Origin: Anaerocolumna chitinilytica
Lineage (GTDB): Bacteria > Bacillota > Clostridia > Lachnospirales > Lachnospiraceae
DNA: 64,000 nucleotides
NCBI RefSeq assembly: GCF_014218355.1
Contig: NZ_AP023368.1
Location: 686,001 to 750,000, forward strand
Direction: 5' to 3'
The translations under genes were made by a program, and so were the position numbers. Within the stretch, counting starts at the first letter, position 1. Every line of letters begins with the position of its first letter. This document shows, piece by piece, positions 8,393-17,205 of this stretch. Under the pieces are notes generated by a model. It had not been told where the DNA came from, ran no database searches, and saw nothing but the letters and a program-made list of their open reading frames with translations.

Positions 8393-9500
8393 GATTATAA
8401 AAGACCTGCTGCCTCTTTATATAGATGGCGTATGCAGTGAGGATAGTAAAAAAGCGGTGGAGGAGCATATTAAGACCTGCGAGGACTGTAAGAGGGAACT
8501 GGAGGATTATCAGCGAGAGATATCAGCAGTGGAAAGACAGGAAGAAGAAGTAATAAAAAAGATATCTTCCCGCTGGAAAAAATCAAAGACCAAAGCTTTA
8601 TTCTCAGGAATATTCATTATGGCGATGATTGGTATATTGGGAATAGCTGTGCTTTGTTATTCTTTTACCACCAGAGCAGTGAAATACGAGGAGATAACAG
8701 TTGGGAACCTAAGCCAGTTGTCAAACTCTAATGTATATTTTACCTTGAAAGTCTCCGAGGAAATTAATGCAAAGGGAGTAGACTGGTTTGAGTATAAGGG
8801 TAACATCTACATCACCCTGAAAACAAACAAGCTGCAGCTTAAGCAGAAAACGGTGGAAGGTGACTTTACAGAAAGTACGAACAATTACAGTCGATGGGAA
8901 TTCGATACCAAGATGAGCGGCATTAAGAATATATATCTGTATGAAGGACTTACCGGGTATGATGATGGGCAGGCTAAAAAGACCTTAATCTGGAGCAGCA
9001 ATAAAGAACTGACTGCTGCAAATACAGAGGCGGAGACCTGGGTAAAGACCTATCAGCCATGGGGAAATACAGAACCCGGTTTATTAGCGAATACGCTATT
9101 TAAACATAAGAATCCCTATGTAGGGGATATCTCTTCTGATGGAAAGATCTTAATAGATCTTAGAGTAGCATGGGTTCTGGGAAACTTTAAGAATGAATTA
9201 CAAACAAAGTCTGAACCCTATGGCTACACATTACTATTTGAGGATGCTATCAAGAAAGAACATCAGGCTGACTTTGATGATACTATGAAAAAATATGCCA
9301 TGTGCATGCTGGCCTTAATTGATAATCTAAGTGAAGTAAGTTGGAAATACACGGTAGTAGATAATAAACAGGAAAATATGGTAATAAACAAGATAACCAA
9401 AGAAGATGCTTCGAAACTTCTTGGCAAAAATATTAAGAGTTATGCAGACTCTGCAGCGGAGGTACAGGCGCTTCTATATACCATAGGCATAGAACAGTAA
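8376..9500 (+). CDS. Anti-sigma factor with zinc-finger and one membrane helix
   Basis: The protein has 374 residues. The N-terminus is a zf-HC2 anti-sigma domain with zinc ligands His31, Cys35 and Cys38 (HIKTCEDC). A single membrane helix (LFSGIFIMAMIGILGIAVLCY) lies near residues 75-95. An extracytoplasmic domain of about 275 residues follows and presumably senses the signal. It overlaps the sigma gene, the usual arrangement for a cognate pair in which the anti-sigma holds the sigma at the membrane. The outer domain is not one I can name. Confidence 0.9.
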   Translation: MEKTCEIIKDLLPLYIDGVCSEDSKKAVEEHIKTCEDCKRELEDYQREISAVERQEEEVIKKISSRWKKSKTKALFSGIFIMAMIGILGIAVLCYSFTTRAVKYEEITVGNLSQLSNSNVYFTLKVSEEINAKGVDWFEYKGNIYITLKTNKLQLKQKTVEGDFTESTNNYSRWEFDTKMSGIKNIYLYEGLTGYDDGQAKKTLIWSSNKELTAANTEAETWVKTYQPWGNTEPGLLANTLFKHKNPYVGDISSDGKILIDLRVAWVLGNFKNELQTKSEPYGYTLLFEDAIKKEHQADFDDTMKKYAMCMLALIDNLSEVSWKYTVVDNKQENMVINKITKEDASKLLGKNIKSYADSAAEVQALLYTIGIEQ

Positions 9501-9506
9501 GAAAAA

Positions 9507-9553
9507 TTAAGAGACCGAAAACCTTTATTTTTAGATGGTTTCCGGTCTCTTAA
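9507..9553 (+). terminator. Rho-independent terminator of the sigma/anti-sigma operon
   Basis: AAGAGACCG and CGGTCTCTT form the base of a long stem, with AAACC/GGTTT continuing it. An A/T-rich tail follows. Confidence 0.8.
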
Positions 9554-9866
9554 ATATTTTATTAATGGAAAGATTGAAACCTTTATTCTTCAAGGCATAC
9601 AGTTTAGTCTGTAAATCTTCCTTGTAGTCAAAGAATGCGGGCTCTGTAATTTCAAGTTCTATGTACGTAGGAGGTACTAGATACTTTTACGAAAGATGAA
9701 TCAGCTTTTCCATAAAATCAGAATTACTGAAATGTATACGAGATAATTGATTGATATTGGTACTGTCGGGTAACTTCTTTCATCCAACCAGCAATCGTAC
9801 GAAATGCCTGTTCCTAAATCCATTCTTCTCAAAAAGATGAATAAAGCTTTCAGATGGTAAATGCTG
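9552..9866 (-). pseudogene. Decayed EAL-domain (c-di-GMP phosphodiesterase) fragment
   Basis: Translating the minus strand gives recognisable EAL-domain blocks in order: FIHLFEKNGF, then SRIHFSNSDFMEKLIHLS, then an in-frame TAA, then KYLVPPTYIELEITEP with AFFDYKEDLQ and ALKNKGFNLSI. A second stop follows FIHLFEKNGF and some spacing is lost. The EAL signature itself and the C-terminal catalytic half are missing. This is the remnant of a signalling gene, not a working enzyme. Confidence 0.75.
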
Positions 9867-9874
9867 GATTTTAC

Positions 9875-9903
9875 TTGACATGACATTACTATTACAGTAG
9901 TAT
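9875..9903 (+). promoter_or_regulatory. Candidate sigma-A promoter for the XRE-TPR gene
   Basis: TTGACA (9875-9880) and TAGTAT (9898-9903) are 17 bp apart. It lies upstream of the inverted repeat at 9912-9978, so that repeat would be in the 5' untranslated region. Confidence 0.5.
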
Positions 9904-9911
9904 ATATTAGT

Positions 9912-9978
9912 AATAAGGCATAAAATGGAATTATATTTATAGAGGGGTTATAAAAATAGTACGATTTTATGCCTTATT
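9912..9978. repeat. Perfect 15-bp inverted repeat before the XRE-TPR gene
   Basis: AATAAGGCATAAAAT (9912-9926) and its exact complement (9964-9978) flank 37 bp. It could be a hairpin in the leader, an operator pair, or the ends of a tiny mobile element. Confidence 0.7.
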
Positions 9979-10110
9979 ATAAATATATTATAAGTGATAC
10001 TTATTTAAAATGGAAATTTATAAGAAGTATCTTTAACTTAGTGAAATTATAACACTTTGTAGTGTAGAAATAAATGGACATTTATGTCCTCATTTCTTGA
10101 GGTGAGACGT

Positions 10111-11115
10111 ATGAGTTATGAACATTTTGGTGTATTTTTAAGAGAATTAAGAGAATCCAGAGGTTTGACGAGAGAACAGCTGGCGAAGGATATTTGTACT
10201 CCGAAGCAGATTTACCGGATTGAGAAAGGGGATTTTGAGCCGTCTCTTTATTTGTTGAACCAATTATCAATAAAGTTTAATATGGATCTTAATGAATATT
10301 TTAAAACGTATTTTTCAGTAAAAACAATTATTGGGTTTGAGGGTAGAGAAGAATTTAACAAAGCAATAGAAGCAATGGATATTAATCTATTAAAACGACT
10401 TATTGAAAAGTATGAAAAGCATAAGGATTTTAGTTCAGGTGAAAATTTTCAGCGTATCTGTTATGCAAAATCTCTTGAGGCTGCTTATGAACAGGATTAT
10501 ACTACTTCATTAAATCATTGCCTGAAGGGAATTATGGTAGAGGACCCTGTGTTTTCATTGGATACCATAACTAAGAGTACCTATTCTAATGTTGGATTAG
10601 CCATTTTGAACTGTATGGGATTGGATTATATTTCGCTGGGCAGAGAAGATATTGGAAGCAAGATATTATTTGATTTGTTGTATGTGGTGGAAAACTATGT
10701 TCTGGCATCACCGTATCCTATGTATCAGGCCTCACAGTTTTCAAAGAAGGTGTATCAGAACACGCTTTACAACATAAGCTATCAGCTTTTTAATGAAGAA
10801 AAATTTGAAAAAGCGGAACAATTGATTGAAAAAGGTATTAATTTTTCCATACGGGAAAATAGTCTTCGATTTTTACCAGGATTGTATTTTATGAAATTTA
10901 AATTACTTTATAAAAAGGAACATTATGAAGAGGCAAAAGAGATTTACAACCAGATGCGCTGCCTTTATGCGATAACCAAGCAGGATAAGGTACTGGAAGA
11001 AATGGATAAATCAGTAGGGGAAGATTATCCAAGGATTTTTGAGGAAGAGGATAGCAGTAGTTCTACTTCAGATATAAGTATGAAAGAAGTTGCAGCAGCG
11101 AAAGAAAGTATTTAA
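10111..11115 (+). CDS. XRE-family transcriptional regulator with TPR-like C-terminus
   Basis: The protein has 334 residues from the ATG at 10111, preceded by GAGGTGAG. Residues 5-62 form a Cro/C1-type helix-turn-helix (REQLAKDICTPKQIYRIEKG). The remaining 270 residues are helical repeats with paired aromatic positions, as in Rgg/PlcR-type (RNPP) regulators whose C-terminal TPRs bind a signalling peptide. No peptide gene was found next to it. It is flanked by its own promoter and terminator. Its targets are unknown, though it lies upstream of the hydrogenase locus. Confidence 0.82.
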   Translation: MSYEHFGVFLRELRESRGLTREQLAKDICTPKQIYRIEKGDFEPSLYLLNQLSIKFNMDLNEYFKTYFSVKTIIGFEGREEFNKAIEAMDINLLKRLIEKYEKHKDFSSGENFQRICYAKSLEAAYEQDYTTSLNHCLKGIMVEDPVFSLDTITKSTYSNVGLAILNCMGLDYISLGREDIGSKILFDLLYVVENYVLASPYPMYQASQFSKKVYQNTLYNISYQLFNEEKFEKAEQLIEKGINFSIRENSLRFLPGLYFMKFKLLYKKEHYEEAKEIYNQMRCLYAITKQDKVLEEMDKSVGEDYPRIFEEEDSSSSTSDISMKEVAAAKESI

Positions 11116-11150
11116 TATATGAAGCAGATATCAATCAGAAATAAATATAA

Positions 11151-11193
11151 AAGCTCCGAATTGAGATGTAAAATGTTCAATTCGGAGTTTTTT
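11151..11193 (+). terminator. Rho-independent terminator
   Basis: AAGCTCCGAATTGA pairs with TCAATTCGGAGTT, loop GATGTAAAATGT, followed by a T-run. It ends the XRE-TPR transcript. Confidence 0.88.
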
Positions 11194-11355
11194 CACTTAG
11201 CTGATTGGAAATAATATTGTTAATATTTTATTTTATATTTATATTGGAGAAGATAGGAGCAGCTTCAATTGAGGTGGTATTAATACTGCTCCGATATAAA
11301 ATAATAATTAATCTGCAAAAAGATAAAAAGTGTATACACAATAATTCATTTTAAT

Positions 11356-11373
11356 TTGTTAAAAATTAAACAA
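11356..11373. promoter_or_regulatory. Candidate Rex operator upstream of ech
   Basis: TTGTTAAAAATTAAACAA matches the clostridial Rex (NADH/NAD-sensing repressor) consensus TTGTTAANNNNTTAACAA at all but one fixed position. It lies about 60 bp upstream of the mapped -35 box, so it would fit an additional upstream promoter or looping better than direct blocking. Confidence 0.45.
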
Positions 11374-11431
11374 TTAGACTAAAAATTTCATATAAAATCT
11401 TAAAATTTTATGCAAAAAGTAAACAATATCT

Positions 11432-11460
11432 TTGCATTGTAAAGTGAATAGGTGTATAAT
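11432..11460 (+). promoter_or_regulatory. Sigma-A promoter of the ech-hyp operon
   Basis: TTGCAT (11432-11437) and TATAAT (11455-11460) are 17 bp apart. It lies about 110 bp before echA. Confidence 0.75.
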
Positions 11461-11568
11461 TAGACATAATCACGTATAAAGTGATGCAAAAAGGGAAGTT
11501 ATAGTAAGAGGTGCGTTATAACTCTGTTTATTATGACAGGCCCAAAAAATGACGACAAGGTGACAAAT

Positions 11569-13479
11569 ATGAACTTAATTACCACACTCATTTTATTTCC
11601 ATTAGCAATAGCTGTTTTAACCTTTCTTATTAGAAACGAAAAAGTAAGAGGTGCTATTGTTACACTCGGGGCAGTCTGTGTCGCCCTGTTATCCGTACTG
11701 GTTACGGTAAAATATTTCCAGAACGGAATTACCTTCTCTTATAAGGGAGAAGAGGCAATTTCATACCTCATAATGCTTTTAGAAGTTCTGATAGCGGTAT
11801 ATGTTATCACAATAAGTATCAGAGATAAGAAATACCTTGTAACGGTATTCTCTATTATCCAGACACCTCTTACTTTGTGGTTCGAGCTTACCAAAGGACA
11901 TGCAATAGAGGTTGCAAACGATATGGTTTACGATAAGCTGACCGGAATCATGGTGCTTATTGTAGGAATCATTGGTAGTCTTATTTGTATCTATGCAGTT
12001 GGCTACATGAAGGATTACCACCATCATCATACGGAATTTAAGGAAAGAAAATCTTTCTTTTTATCCGTGTTATTCTTATTTTTAGGAGCTATGTTTGGCC
12101 TAGTAATAAGCAATAACATGACCTGGCTGTATTTTTGCTGGGAGATTACATCTCTTTGCTCCTTCTTGCTGATCGGATATACGAGAACAGAAGAAGCAAA
12201 AAACAATTCATACCGTGCACTTACCATAAACTTAGGCGGTGGAGTTGCTTTTGCTATCGCAATTGTATTTGTAGGAATTCACTATCAGACAACAGAATTA
12301 TCCGTATTAACATCCATGCAGCCGGAAGCTGCGGTTATGATACCGGTATTTTTACTTGCGCTGGCAGCTCTTACAAAGTCCGCACAATTTCCTTTTTCCT
12401 CCTGGCTTCTTGGAGCCATGGTAGCGCCAACCCCTTCCTCTGCTTTGCTTCACTCAGCAACCATGGTTAAGGCCGGTGTTTATCTGATTATCCGATTAGC
12501 TCCTTTACTTGGAGATTCACCCGTTGGAATAGCTGTTACAGGCATTGGATGTGTAACATTCCTGCTTAGTTCCTTAGCAGCCGTAACCCAGAGCGACGGT
12601 AAGAAGATACTTGCTTACTCAACAGTAGCAAACTTAGGACTTATTGTTATCTGTGCCAGTATCGGCAGCCAGGAAGCTTTATGGGCAGCTATTCTGCTTA
12701 TCATATTCCATGCATCCTCAAAGTCCCTTATGTTCCTCTGTGTTGGCTCCATCGAACATCAGATAGGAAGCCGTAATGTAGAAGATATGGGCACTTTGGC
12801 AGAAGTATCCAGAAAATTAAATTTGTTTATGTTTGTAGGAATAGCCGGTATGTTCTTAGCTCCTTTTGGTATGTTAATCTCCAAATGGGTTGCTATGAAA
12901 GCATTTATCGATTCCAAACATATATTATCCGTTGTAGTAATTGCTTACGGAAGTGCTGTTACCTTATTCTACTGGACAAAGTGGATGGGAAAACTGGTTT
13001 CCGGATCCAATAAGAAGCATCAGAAAGATCATAAGATTTCCTTGCATGAGGAACTTCCGATAACAATTCATGCATTATTAGTAGTAGTATCCTGTTTTGC
13101 ATTTCCATTTATATCAGATTATGCATTAGTTCCTTATCTTACAGACCTCTTTGGGAAAAATGCAACGATACCCATTGGTACCAGCGACATAAACCTCATG
13201 ATGATAATGCTTGCTATGTTAATTATCATACCGATTAGTTTCATTCCCCTCTATAAAAAAGATAAGAGGCGTATCGTACCTATCTATATGGCAGGCGAAA
13301 ATACCGGAGACAATGAAACCTTCCATGGCAGTCTGGGACAAAATCGTAAGGTTGAATTGCGCAACTGGTATCTTACCGAGTATTTTGACAGTAAGAAGAT
13401 GCTGTTTTATGGAAATATCATAGCTGTTCTTGTCCTTGTATTTGGTTTAATACTTCTAATCGGAGGGTTTGCAAAATAA
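11569..13479 (+). CDS. echA: Ech hydrogenase membrane subunit A (NuoL/antiporter-like)
   Basis: The protein has 636 residues from the ATG at 11569, chosen because AAGGTG precedes it. The ATG at 11533 has no ribosome site. It is a polytopic membrane protein of the Proton_antipo_M family (complex I NuoL and Mrp-like), with WEITSLCSFLLIGYTR and the core channel segments ALAALTKSAQFPFSSWL and PTPSSALLHSATMVKAGVYL. The lysine in LTKSAQFPF is the conserved one of the proton path. In Ech it moves H+ or Na+ as ferredoxin electrons reduce protons to H2. Its stop overlaps the start of echB. Confidence 0.92.
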   Translation: MNLITTLILFPLAIAVLTFLIRNEKVRGAIVTLGAVCVALLSVLVTVKYFQNGITFSYKGEEAISYLIMLLEVLIAVYVITISIRDKKYLVTVFSIIQTPLTLWFELTKGHAIEVANDMVYDKLTGIMVLIVGIIGSLICIYAVGYMKDYHHHHTEFKERKSFFLSVLFLFLGAMFGLVISNNMTWLYFCWEITSLCSFLLIGYTRTEEAKNNSYRALTINLGGGVAFAIAIVFVGIHYQTTELSVLTSMQPEAAVMIPVFLLALAALTKSAQFPFSSWLLGAMVAPTPSSALLHSATMVKAGVYLIIRLAPLLGDSPVGIAVTGIGCVTFLLSSLAAVTQSDGKKILAYSTVANLGLIVICASIGSQEALWAAILLIIFHASSKSLMFLCVGSIEHQIGSRNVEDMGTLAEVSRKLNLFMFVGIAGMFLAPFGMLISKWVAMKAFIDSKHILSVVVIAYGSAVTLFYWTKWMGKLVSGSNKKHQKDHKISLHEELPITIHALLVVVSCFAFPFISDYALVPYLTDLFGKNATIPIGTSDINLMMIMLAMLIIIPISFIPLYKKDKRRIVPIYMAGENTGDNETFHGSLGQNRKVELRNWYLTEYFDSKKMLFYGNIIAVLVLVFGLILLIGGFAK

Positions 13480-14339
13480 TGTTAATAATTAAAATTTTAG
13501 CCATAATAATATTAGCACCTCTTGTAGGTGGATTGCTCACCGGTATTGACCGGGTAATAACTGCAAGAATGCAAGGCAGACAAGGCCCGCCGGTTCTTCA
13601 ACCCTTCTATGATGTATTAAAGCTTTTACAGAAGGAAGCGATTGAAGTTAATCTTATGCATAGATTCTATGTATACCTGTCATTGATATTTGTCATATTG
13701 ACTACTGTTATTCTCTTGGTAGGAGGAGATATCCTGCTTGCAGTATTTGCATTAACGCTTGGGTCCGTTCTTTTTATCCTTGGCGGTTATGCATCTAACT
13801 CACCTTACAGTCTGGTGGGTTCTGAAAGAGAACTGTTACAGGTAATGGCATACGAACCTATGGTGCTTTTAACTGGTATTGGTTTTTATCTTGCAGATAA
13901 AAGTTTCTTTGTATCTGACATTGTAAAGAGTGATAATCCGGCAATTTTATATCTGCCCGGTATGTTTATTGGTTTTGTATTTATTCTGACCTTCAAATTA
14001 AGAAAATCTCCTTTTGATTTTAGTATGTCTCATCACGGGCACCAGGAGATTGTACAGGGTATTACAACGGAATATTCCGGCAGGGACCTGGCTGTGATTG
14101 AAGTAACACACTGGTATGAAGAAATCGTAGCCCTTGCATTTGTATACTTGTTCTTTGCTACCAAAAATCCTATCAGTATTGTAGTCGGCATCGTTGCCTG
14201 CTTACTGATATACTTCCTGGAGATTTTAATCGACAACGGATTTGCCAGAGTAAAATGGAACATTGCATTAAAATCAGCATGGCTGGTTACTGCCATTTTA
14301 GGTTCCCTGAATTTAATCATACTGTCTTATTTTAAATAA
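13479..14339 (+). CDS. echB: Ech hydrogenase membrane subunit B (NuoH-like)
   Basis: The protein has 286 residues with about eight membrane helices. The NuoH/HycD-type signatures are GIDRVITARMQGRQGPPVLQ near the start, SERELLQVMAYEP, and SPFDFSMSHHGHQEIVQGIT in the middle. This subunit docks the hydrogenase module to the membrane. The start codon overlaps the echA stop (TAATG). A 79-bp gap with a small inverted repeat separates it from echC. Confidence 0.93.
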   Translation: MLIIKILAIIILAPLVGGLLTGIDRVITARMQGRQGPPVLQPFYDVLKLLQKEAIEVNLMHRFYVYLSLIFVILTTVILLVGGDILLAVFALTLGSVLFILGGYASNSPYSLVGSERELLQVMAYEPMVLLTGIGFYLADKSFFVSDIVKSDNPAILYLPGMFIGFVFILTFKLRKSPFDFSMSHHGHQEIVQGITTEYSGRDLAVIEVTHWYEEIVALAFVYLFFATKNPISIVVGIVACLLIYFLEILIDNGFARVKWNIALKSAWLVTAILGSLNLIILSYFK

Positions 14340-14356
14340 CAGATAGAATATTGTTA

Positions 14357-14398
14357 GTGCAGCATTTCATTTATCTTGAAACGTATAAAACGCTGCAC
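14357..14398 (+). other. Intra-operon inverted repeat between echB and echC
   Basis: GTGCAGC (14357-14363) pairs with GCTGCAC (14392-14398) around 28 bases. It has no T-run. It may be an mRNA processing or stability hairpin. Confidence 0.45.
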
Positions 14399-14418
14399 GA
14401 ATGAAAAGAGAGGTTCTT

Positions 14419-14868
14419 ATGAATTTTGTTAAGAAATCACCGTGGATATTACATTATGACGGCTCCAGCTGTAACGGCTGTGATATTGAAGTGCTTGCCT
14501 GTCTTACCCCTCTGTATGATGTGGAGAGATTCGGTATTATAAATACCGGTAATCCCAAACATGCAGATATACTCTTAATAACAGGAAGTGTTAATGAGCA
14601 GAATATACCTATTGTTAAGCAGCTTTATGAGCAGATGCCTGAGCCTAAGGTTGTAGTAGCAGTTGGTATCTGTGCTACCTCCGGAGGGATTTTTGCTGAC
14701 TGTTATAATATTGTTGGCGGTGTAAACAAGGTATTGCCTGTTGATGTATATGTACCTGGTTGCGCAGCTCGTCCTGAATCCATTATTGACGGAGTAGTAA
14801 AAGCCCTGGCAGTTTTGGAAGAGAAGCAGAAAGCTCTGAATGAGAAAAAGGTTACAGCAAAGAAATGA
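14419..14868 (+). CDS. echC: Ech hydrogenase small subunit C (NuoB-like)
   Basis: The protein has 149 residues from the ATG at 14419, chosen because AAGAGAGG precedes it. The ATG at 14401 would place that site inside the gene. It carries the [4Fe-4S] cluster proximal to the NiFe site: Cys pair in SSCNGCDIEVLA, Cys in VAVGICATSGG and Cys in VYVPGCAARPE. It has only this cluster, as in group 4 enzymes. echD starts 8 bp after the stop. Confidence 0.94.
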   Translation: MNFVKKSPWILHYDGSSCNGCDIEVLACLTPLYDVERFGIINTGNPKHADILLITGSVNEQNIPIVKQLYEQMPEPKVVVAVGICATSGGIFADCYNIVGGVNKVLPVDVYVPGCAARPESIIDGVVKALAVLEEKQKALNEKKVTAKK

Positions 14869-14876
14869 GGTAAAAA

Positions 14877-15227
14877 ATGGAACAGAATATAAAAGCGATA
14901 CAGACCGGAGATCTCCTCTCCCATGCTGTACAGTTAAAGCATGAAGGATACCGCCTGGTTGCGATTTCTTCTACCGTAAAAGCAGAAGGCATAGAACTTA
15001 CCTATTCCTTTGATAAAGAATATGATTTTATTAATCTCAGATTAGAGATTAATAACGAAACTGAAATGGATAGTATCGGCTCTCTATATTCCTATGCTTT
15101 TATCTATGAAAATGAAATTAAAGAATTATTTGGTGTAAAGTTCAGAAATATGTCCATTGATTTTAACAATCAGTTTTATAGGATAGCGGTTGAAACACCA
15201 TTTGCGAAGAAGGAGGAGAAGGCATGA
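14877..15227 (+). CDS. echD: Ech hydrogenase subunit D (NuoC-like)
   Basis: The protein has 116 residues and matches the 30-kDa complex I subunit family in short form (YDFINLRLEI, then YENEIKELFGVKF). It is a structural subunit without cofactors. Its stop overlaps the ATG of echE by 4 bp, indicating coupled translation. Confidence 0.88.
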   Translation: MEQNIKAIQTGDLLSHAVQLKHEGYRLVAISSTVKAEGIELTYSFDKEYDFINLRLEINNETEMDSIGSLYSYAFIYENEIKELFGVKFRNMSIDFNNQFYRIAVETPFAKKEEKA

Positions 15228-16303
15228 GTGAACGTACGATAATCCCCTTTGGGCCTCAGCATCCGGTATTACCGGAGCCGATTCACCTGGATCTGGTGTT
15301 GGAGGATGAGACTGTTGTAGAAGCAATTCCGCAGATCGGATATATCCATAGAGGTCTTGAGAAACTGGTAGAGAAGAAGGATTTTCAGCAATACACCTAT
15401 GTTGCTGAAAGAATCTGCGGTATCTGTTCTTTTATGCATGGAATGGGATATTGCATGTCTATCGAGAGTATAATGGACGTTAAGATTCCTGACAGAGCAG
15501 AATATTTAAGAACTATCTGGGCAGAACTTTCCAGAATGCACAGTCATCTTTTATGGCTCGGACTGTTAGCAGATGCTTTTGGCTTTGAGAGTCTTTTCAT
15601 GCATTCCTGGCGCTTGAGGGAACGTGTGCTTGATATATTTGAAGAAACCACCGGCGGAAGAGTTATTTTTTCCGTATGTGATATCGGCGGTGTCAGAAAA
15701 GACATCAGTAATGAGACATTAAAGAAGATAAATGAAACCATGTATATAATCGAGAAGGAACTTACAGAACTGGTGACAGTATTCTTTAAGGATTCTTCCG
15801 TACAATATCGTACAAAGGGTGTAGGCGTGCTTTCCAAGCAGTTAGCTTACGACCTTGGAGCGGTAGGACCTATGGCAAAAGCCAGCGGTGTTTCTATCGA
15901 TATGAGAACTCAGGGCTACGCAGCTTATAAGTATTTGAATTTTCAGCCTATTATTGATACAGATGGTGATTCCTATGGAAGAACCACAGTGCGTATCAAG
16001 GAGGTATTCCAGTCTATCGATTTGATAAGACAGGCAATCAGCCTGATACCGGACGGGGATGTTAAGACAAAAGTAGTAGGAAATCCCAATGGAGAGTACT
16101 TTACAAGAATAGAACAACCAAGAGGAGAGGTAATTTATTATGCAAAAGCAAACGGTACAAAATTCCTTGACAGAGTAAGGGTCAGAACACCGACTTTTGC
16201 AAATGTACCGGCACTTTTGGAAACCTTAAAAGGATGTGCTCTTGCAGATGTGCCTATCCTTGTCCTTACAATAGATCCTTGCATAAGCTGTACAGAGAGA
16301 TAA
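15224..16303 (+). CDS. echE: Ech hydrogenase large catalytic subunit E
   Basis: The protein has 359 residues and binds the NiFe(CN)2CO active site. The four cysteine ligands are in RICGIC (63-68) and DPCISC (351-356). It is the NuoD homologue. The chain ends three residues after the last cysteine, so there is no C-terminal tail to be cut by a maturation protease. This fits the absence of a HycI/HyaD-type gene in the locus. It overlaps echD by 4 bp. A hairpin repeat separates it from echF. Confidence 0.95.
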   Translation: MSERTIIPFGPQHPVLPEPIHLDLVLEDETVVEAIPQIGYIHRGLEKLVEKKDFQQYTYVAERICGICSFMHGMGYCMSIESIMDVKIPDRAEYLRTIWAELSRMHSHLLWLGLLADAFGFESLFMHSWRLRERVLDIFEETTGGRVIFSVCDIGGVRKDISNETLKKINETMYIIEKELTELVTVFFKDSSVQYRTKGVGVLSKQLAYDLGAVGPMAKASGVSIDMRTQGYAAYKYLNFQPIIDTDGDSYGRTTVRIKEVFQSIDLIRQAISLIPDGDVKTKVVGNPNGEYFTRIEQPRGEVIYYAKANGTKFLDRVRVRTPTFANVPALLETLKGCALADVPILVLTIDPCISCTER

Positions 16304-16304
16304 T

Positions 16305-16369
16305 GTGAAAATTAAAGTACAATTTTCACAGGCAAGTATGTGCCTGGGAAATCCTCGGCACAAACTTGC
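16305..16369 (+). repeat. Two-hairpin element after echE, related to the 1307 repeat
   Basis: GTGAAAATT/AATTTTCAC (16305-16329) is the same first hairpin as at 1309 and 1452. It is followed by GCAAGTATGTGCC pairing with GGCACAAACTTGC (one mismatch). As at 1307, the element starts at the stop codon of the preceding gene. The rest of the 186-bp gap before echF shows nothing I can name. Confidence 0.65.
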
Positions 16370-16489
16370 GGTGTATTGAAAAGTGCATAGTTATTAGAGT
16401 GACTTATTGAAAGACATAATTCACAGACAGATTGTGCTTTATGCAAGTGAACGAATGATTAGGAATCAAAACAGAATGGAGTGAATTAT

Positions 16490-16828
16490 ATGGCCATACT
16501 TAATATGTCAAAAACCCTGTTTAAGAGCTTGTTCCATGGTCCTTATACGACTTTATATCCAATAAAGACAAAAGAGAAGTTTGAGCGCACCAGGGGAAAG
16601 ATAGATATTGATATGCCGCAGTGTATTTATTGCGGTATGTGCCAAAGACGCTGCCCAACAGGAGCTATCCAGGTTGATAAAGCTTCGACCGCCTGGGGGA
16701 TTGACAGGTTAAAGTGTATACAATGCGGCTATTGCACAGAGGTATGCCCTAAGAAATGCCTGGATATGAATAATAATTACACAGTGCCGTCCTATGGCGA
16801 ATCAAAGGATAAGTTCAGCAATGCATGA
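16490..16828 (+). CDS. echF: Ech hydrogenase ferredoxin-like subunit F
   Basis: The protein has 112 residues from the ATG at 16490. The GTG at 16481 overlaps the GGAGTG ribosome site, so it is rejected. Two [4Fe-4S] motifs are visible: CIYCGMCQRRCP and CIQCGYCTEVCP. It is the NuoI homologue and passes electrons from reduced ferredoxin (for example made by PFOR) to EchC. The ATGCATGA overlap couples it to hypA. Confidence 0.93.
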   Translation: MAILNMSKTLFKSLFHGPYTTLYPIKTKEKFERTRGKIDIDMPQCIYCGMCQRRCPTGAIQVDKASTAWGIDRLKCIQCGYCTEVCPKKCLDMNNNYTVPSYGESKDKFSNA

Positions 16829-17162
16829 GTATCCCATTACACAGCACATTATTGAAATGGCTGAAAAATATGCAAAAGAACATGGTGCAAGCCAGGTTGA
16901 GGTCATTAATCTGGTAGTAGGTGATTATTCCGGTTATGTAGGGGATTCCATTAACCTGTACTTTGAGATTATTGCAGAAGGCACCCTTTGTGAGAAGGCA
17001 GTACTTAATATCGAAAGAGTAAAACCGAAATTAAAGTGCGCTTCCTGTGGGGAATATTTTGAGAGAAAGCCTTTTTCTTTTGAATGTCCCAATTGCAAGG
17101 GTGAAGGAGAACCTACGGAGATAGGAAAGGAATTCTACTTAAAATCCATAGAGATAAGTTAA
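16821..17162 (+). CDS. hypA: Hydrogenase nickel incorporation protein HypA
   Basis: The protein has 113 residues from the ATG at 16821. The family start MHEYPITQHII with nickel ligand His2 follows at once, which fixes the start. The zinc site is formed by CASCG and CPNCKG. With HypB it delivers Ni to the large subunit. It overlaps the echF stop. Confidence 0.95.
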   Translation: MHEYPITQHIIEMAEKYAKEHGASQVEVINLVVGDYSGYVGDSINLYFEIIAEGTLCEKAVLNIERVKPKLKCASCGEYFERKPFSFECPNCKGEGEPTEIGKEFYLKSIEIS

Positions 17163-17205
17163 GTAGTTAACTAAGTGAAATACTTAATTATTCTAAATTG
17201 AAAAG

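Noticed and set aside
9701..9886. 61-residue minus-strand ORF as an intact gene
   Set aside because: It is a frameshifted reading of the EAL remnant. The neighbouring frame gives the recognisable EAL blocks.
16305..16489. Terminator splitting echE from echF
   Set aside because: The hairpins lack a T-run and echF-hypA continue the same functional set, so transcription probably reads through.
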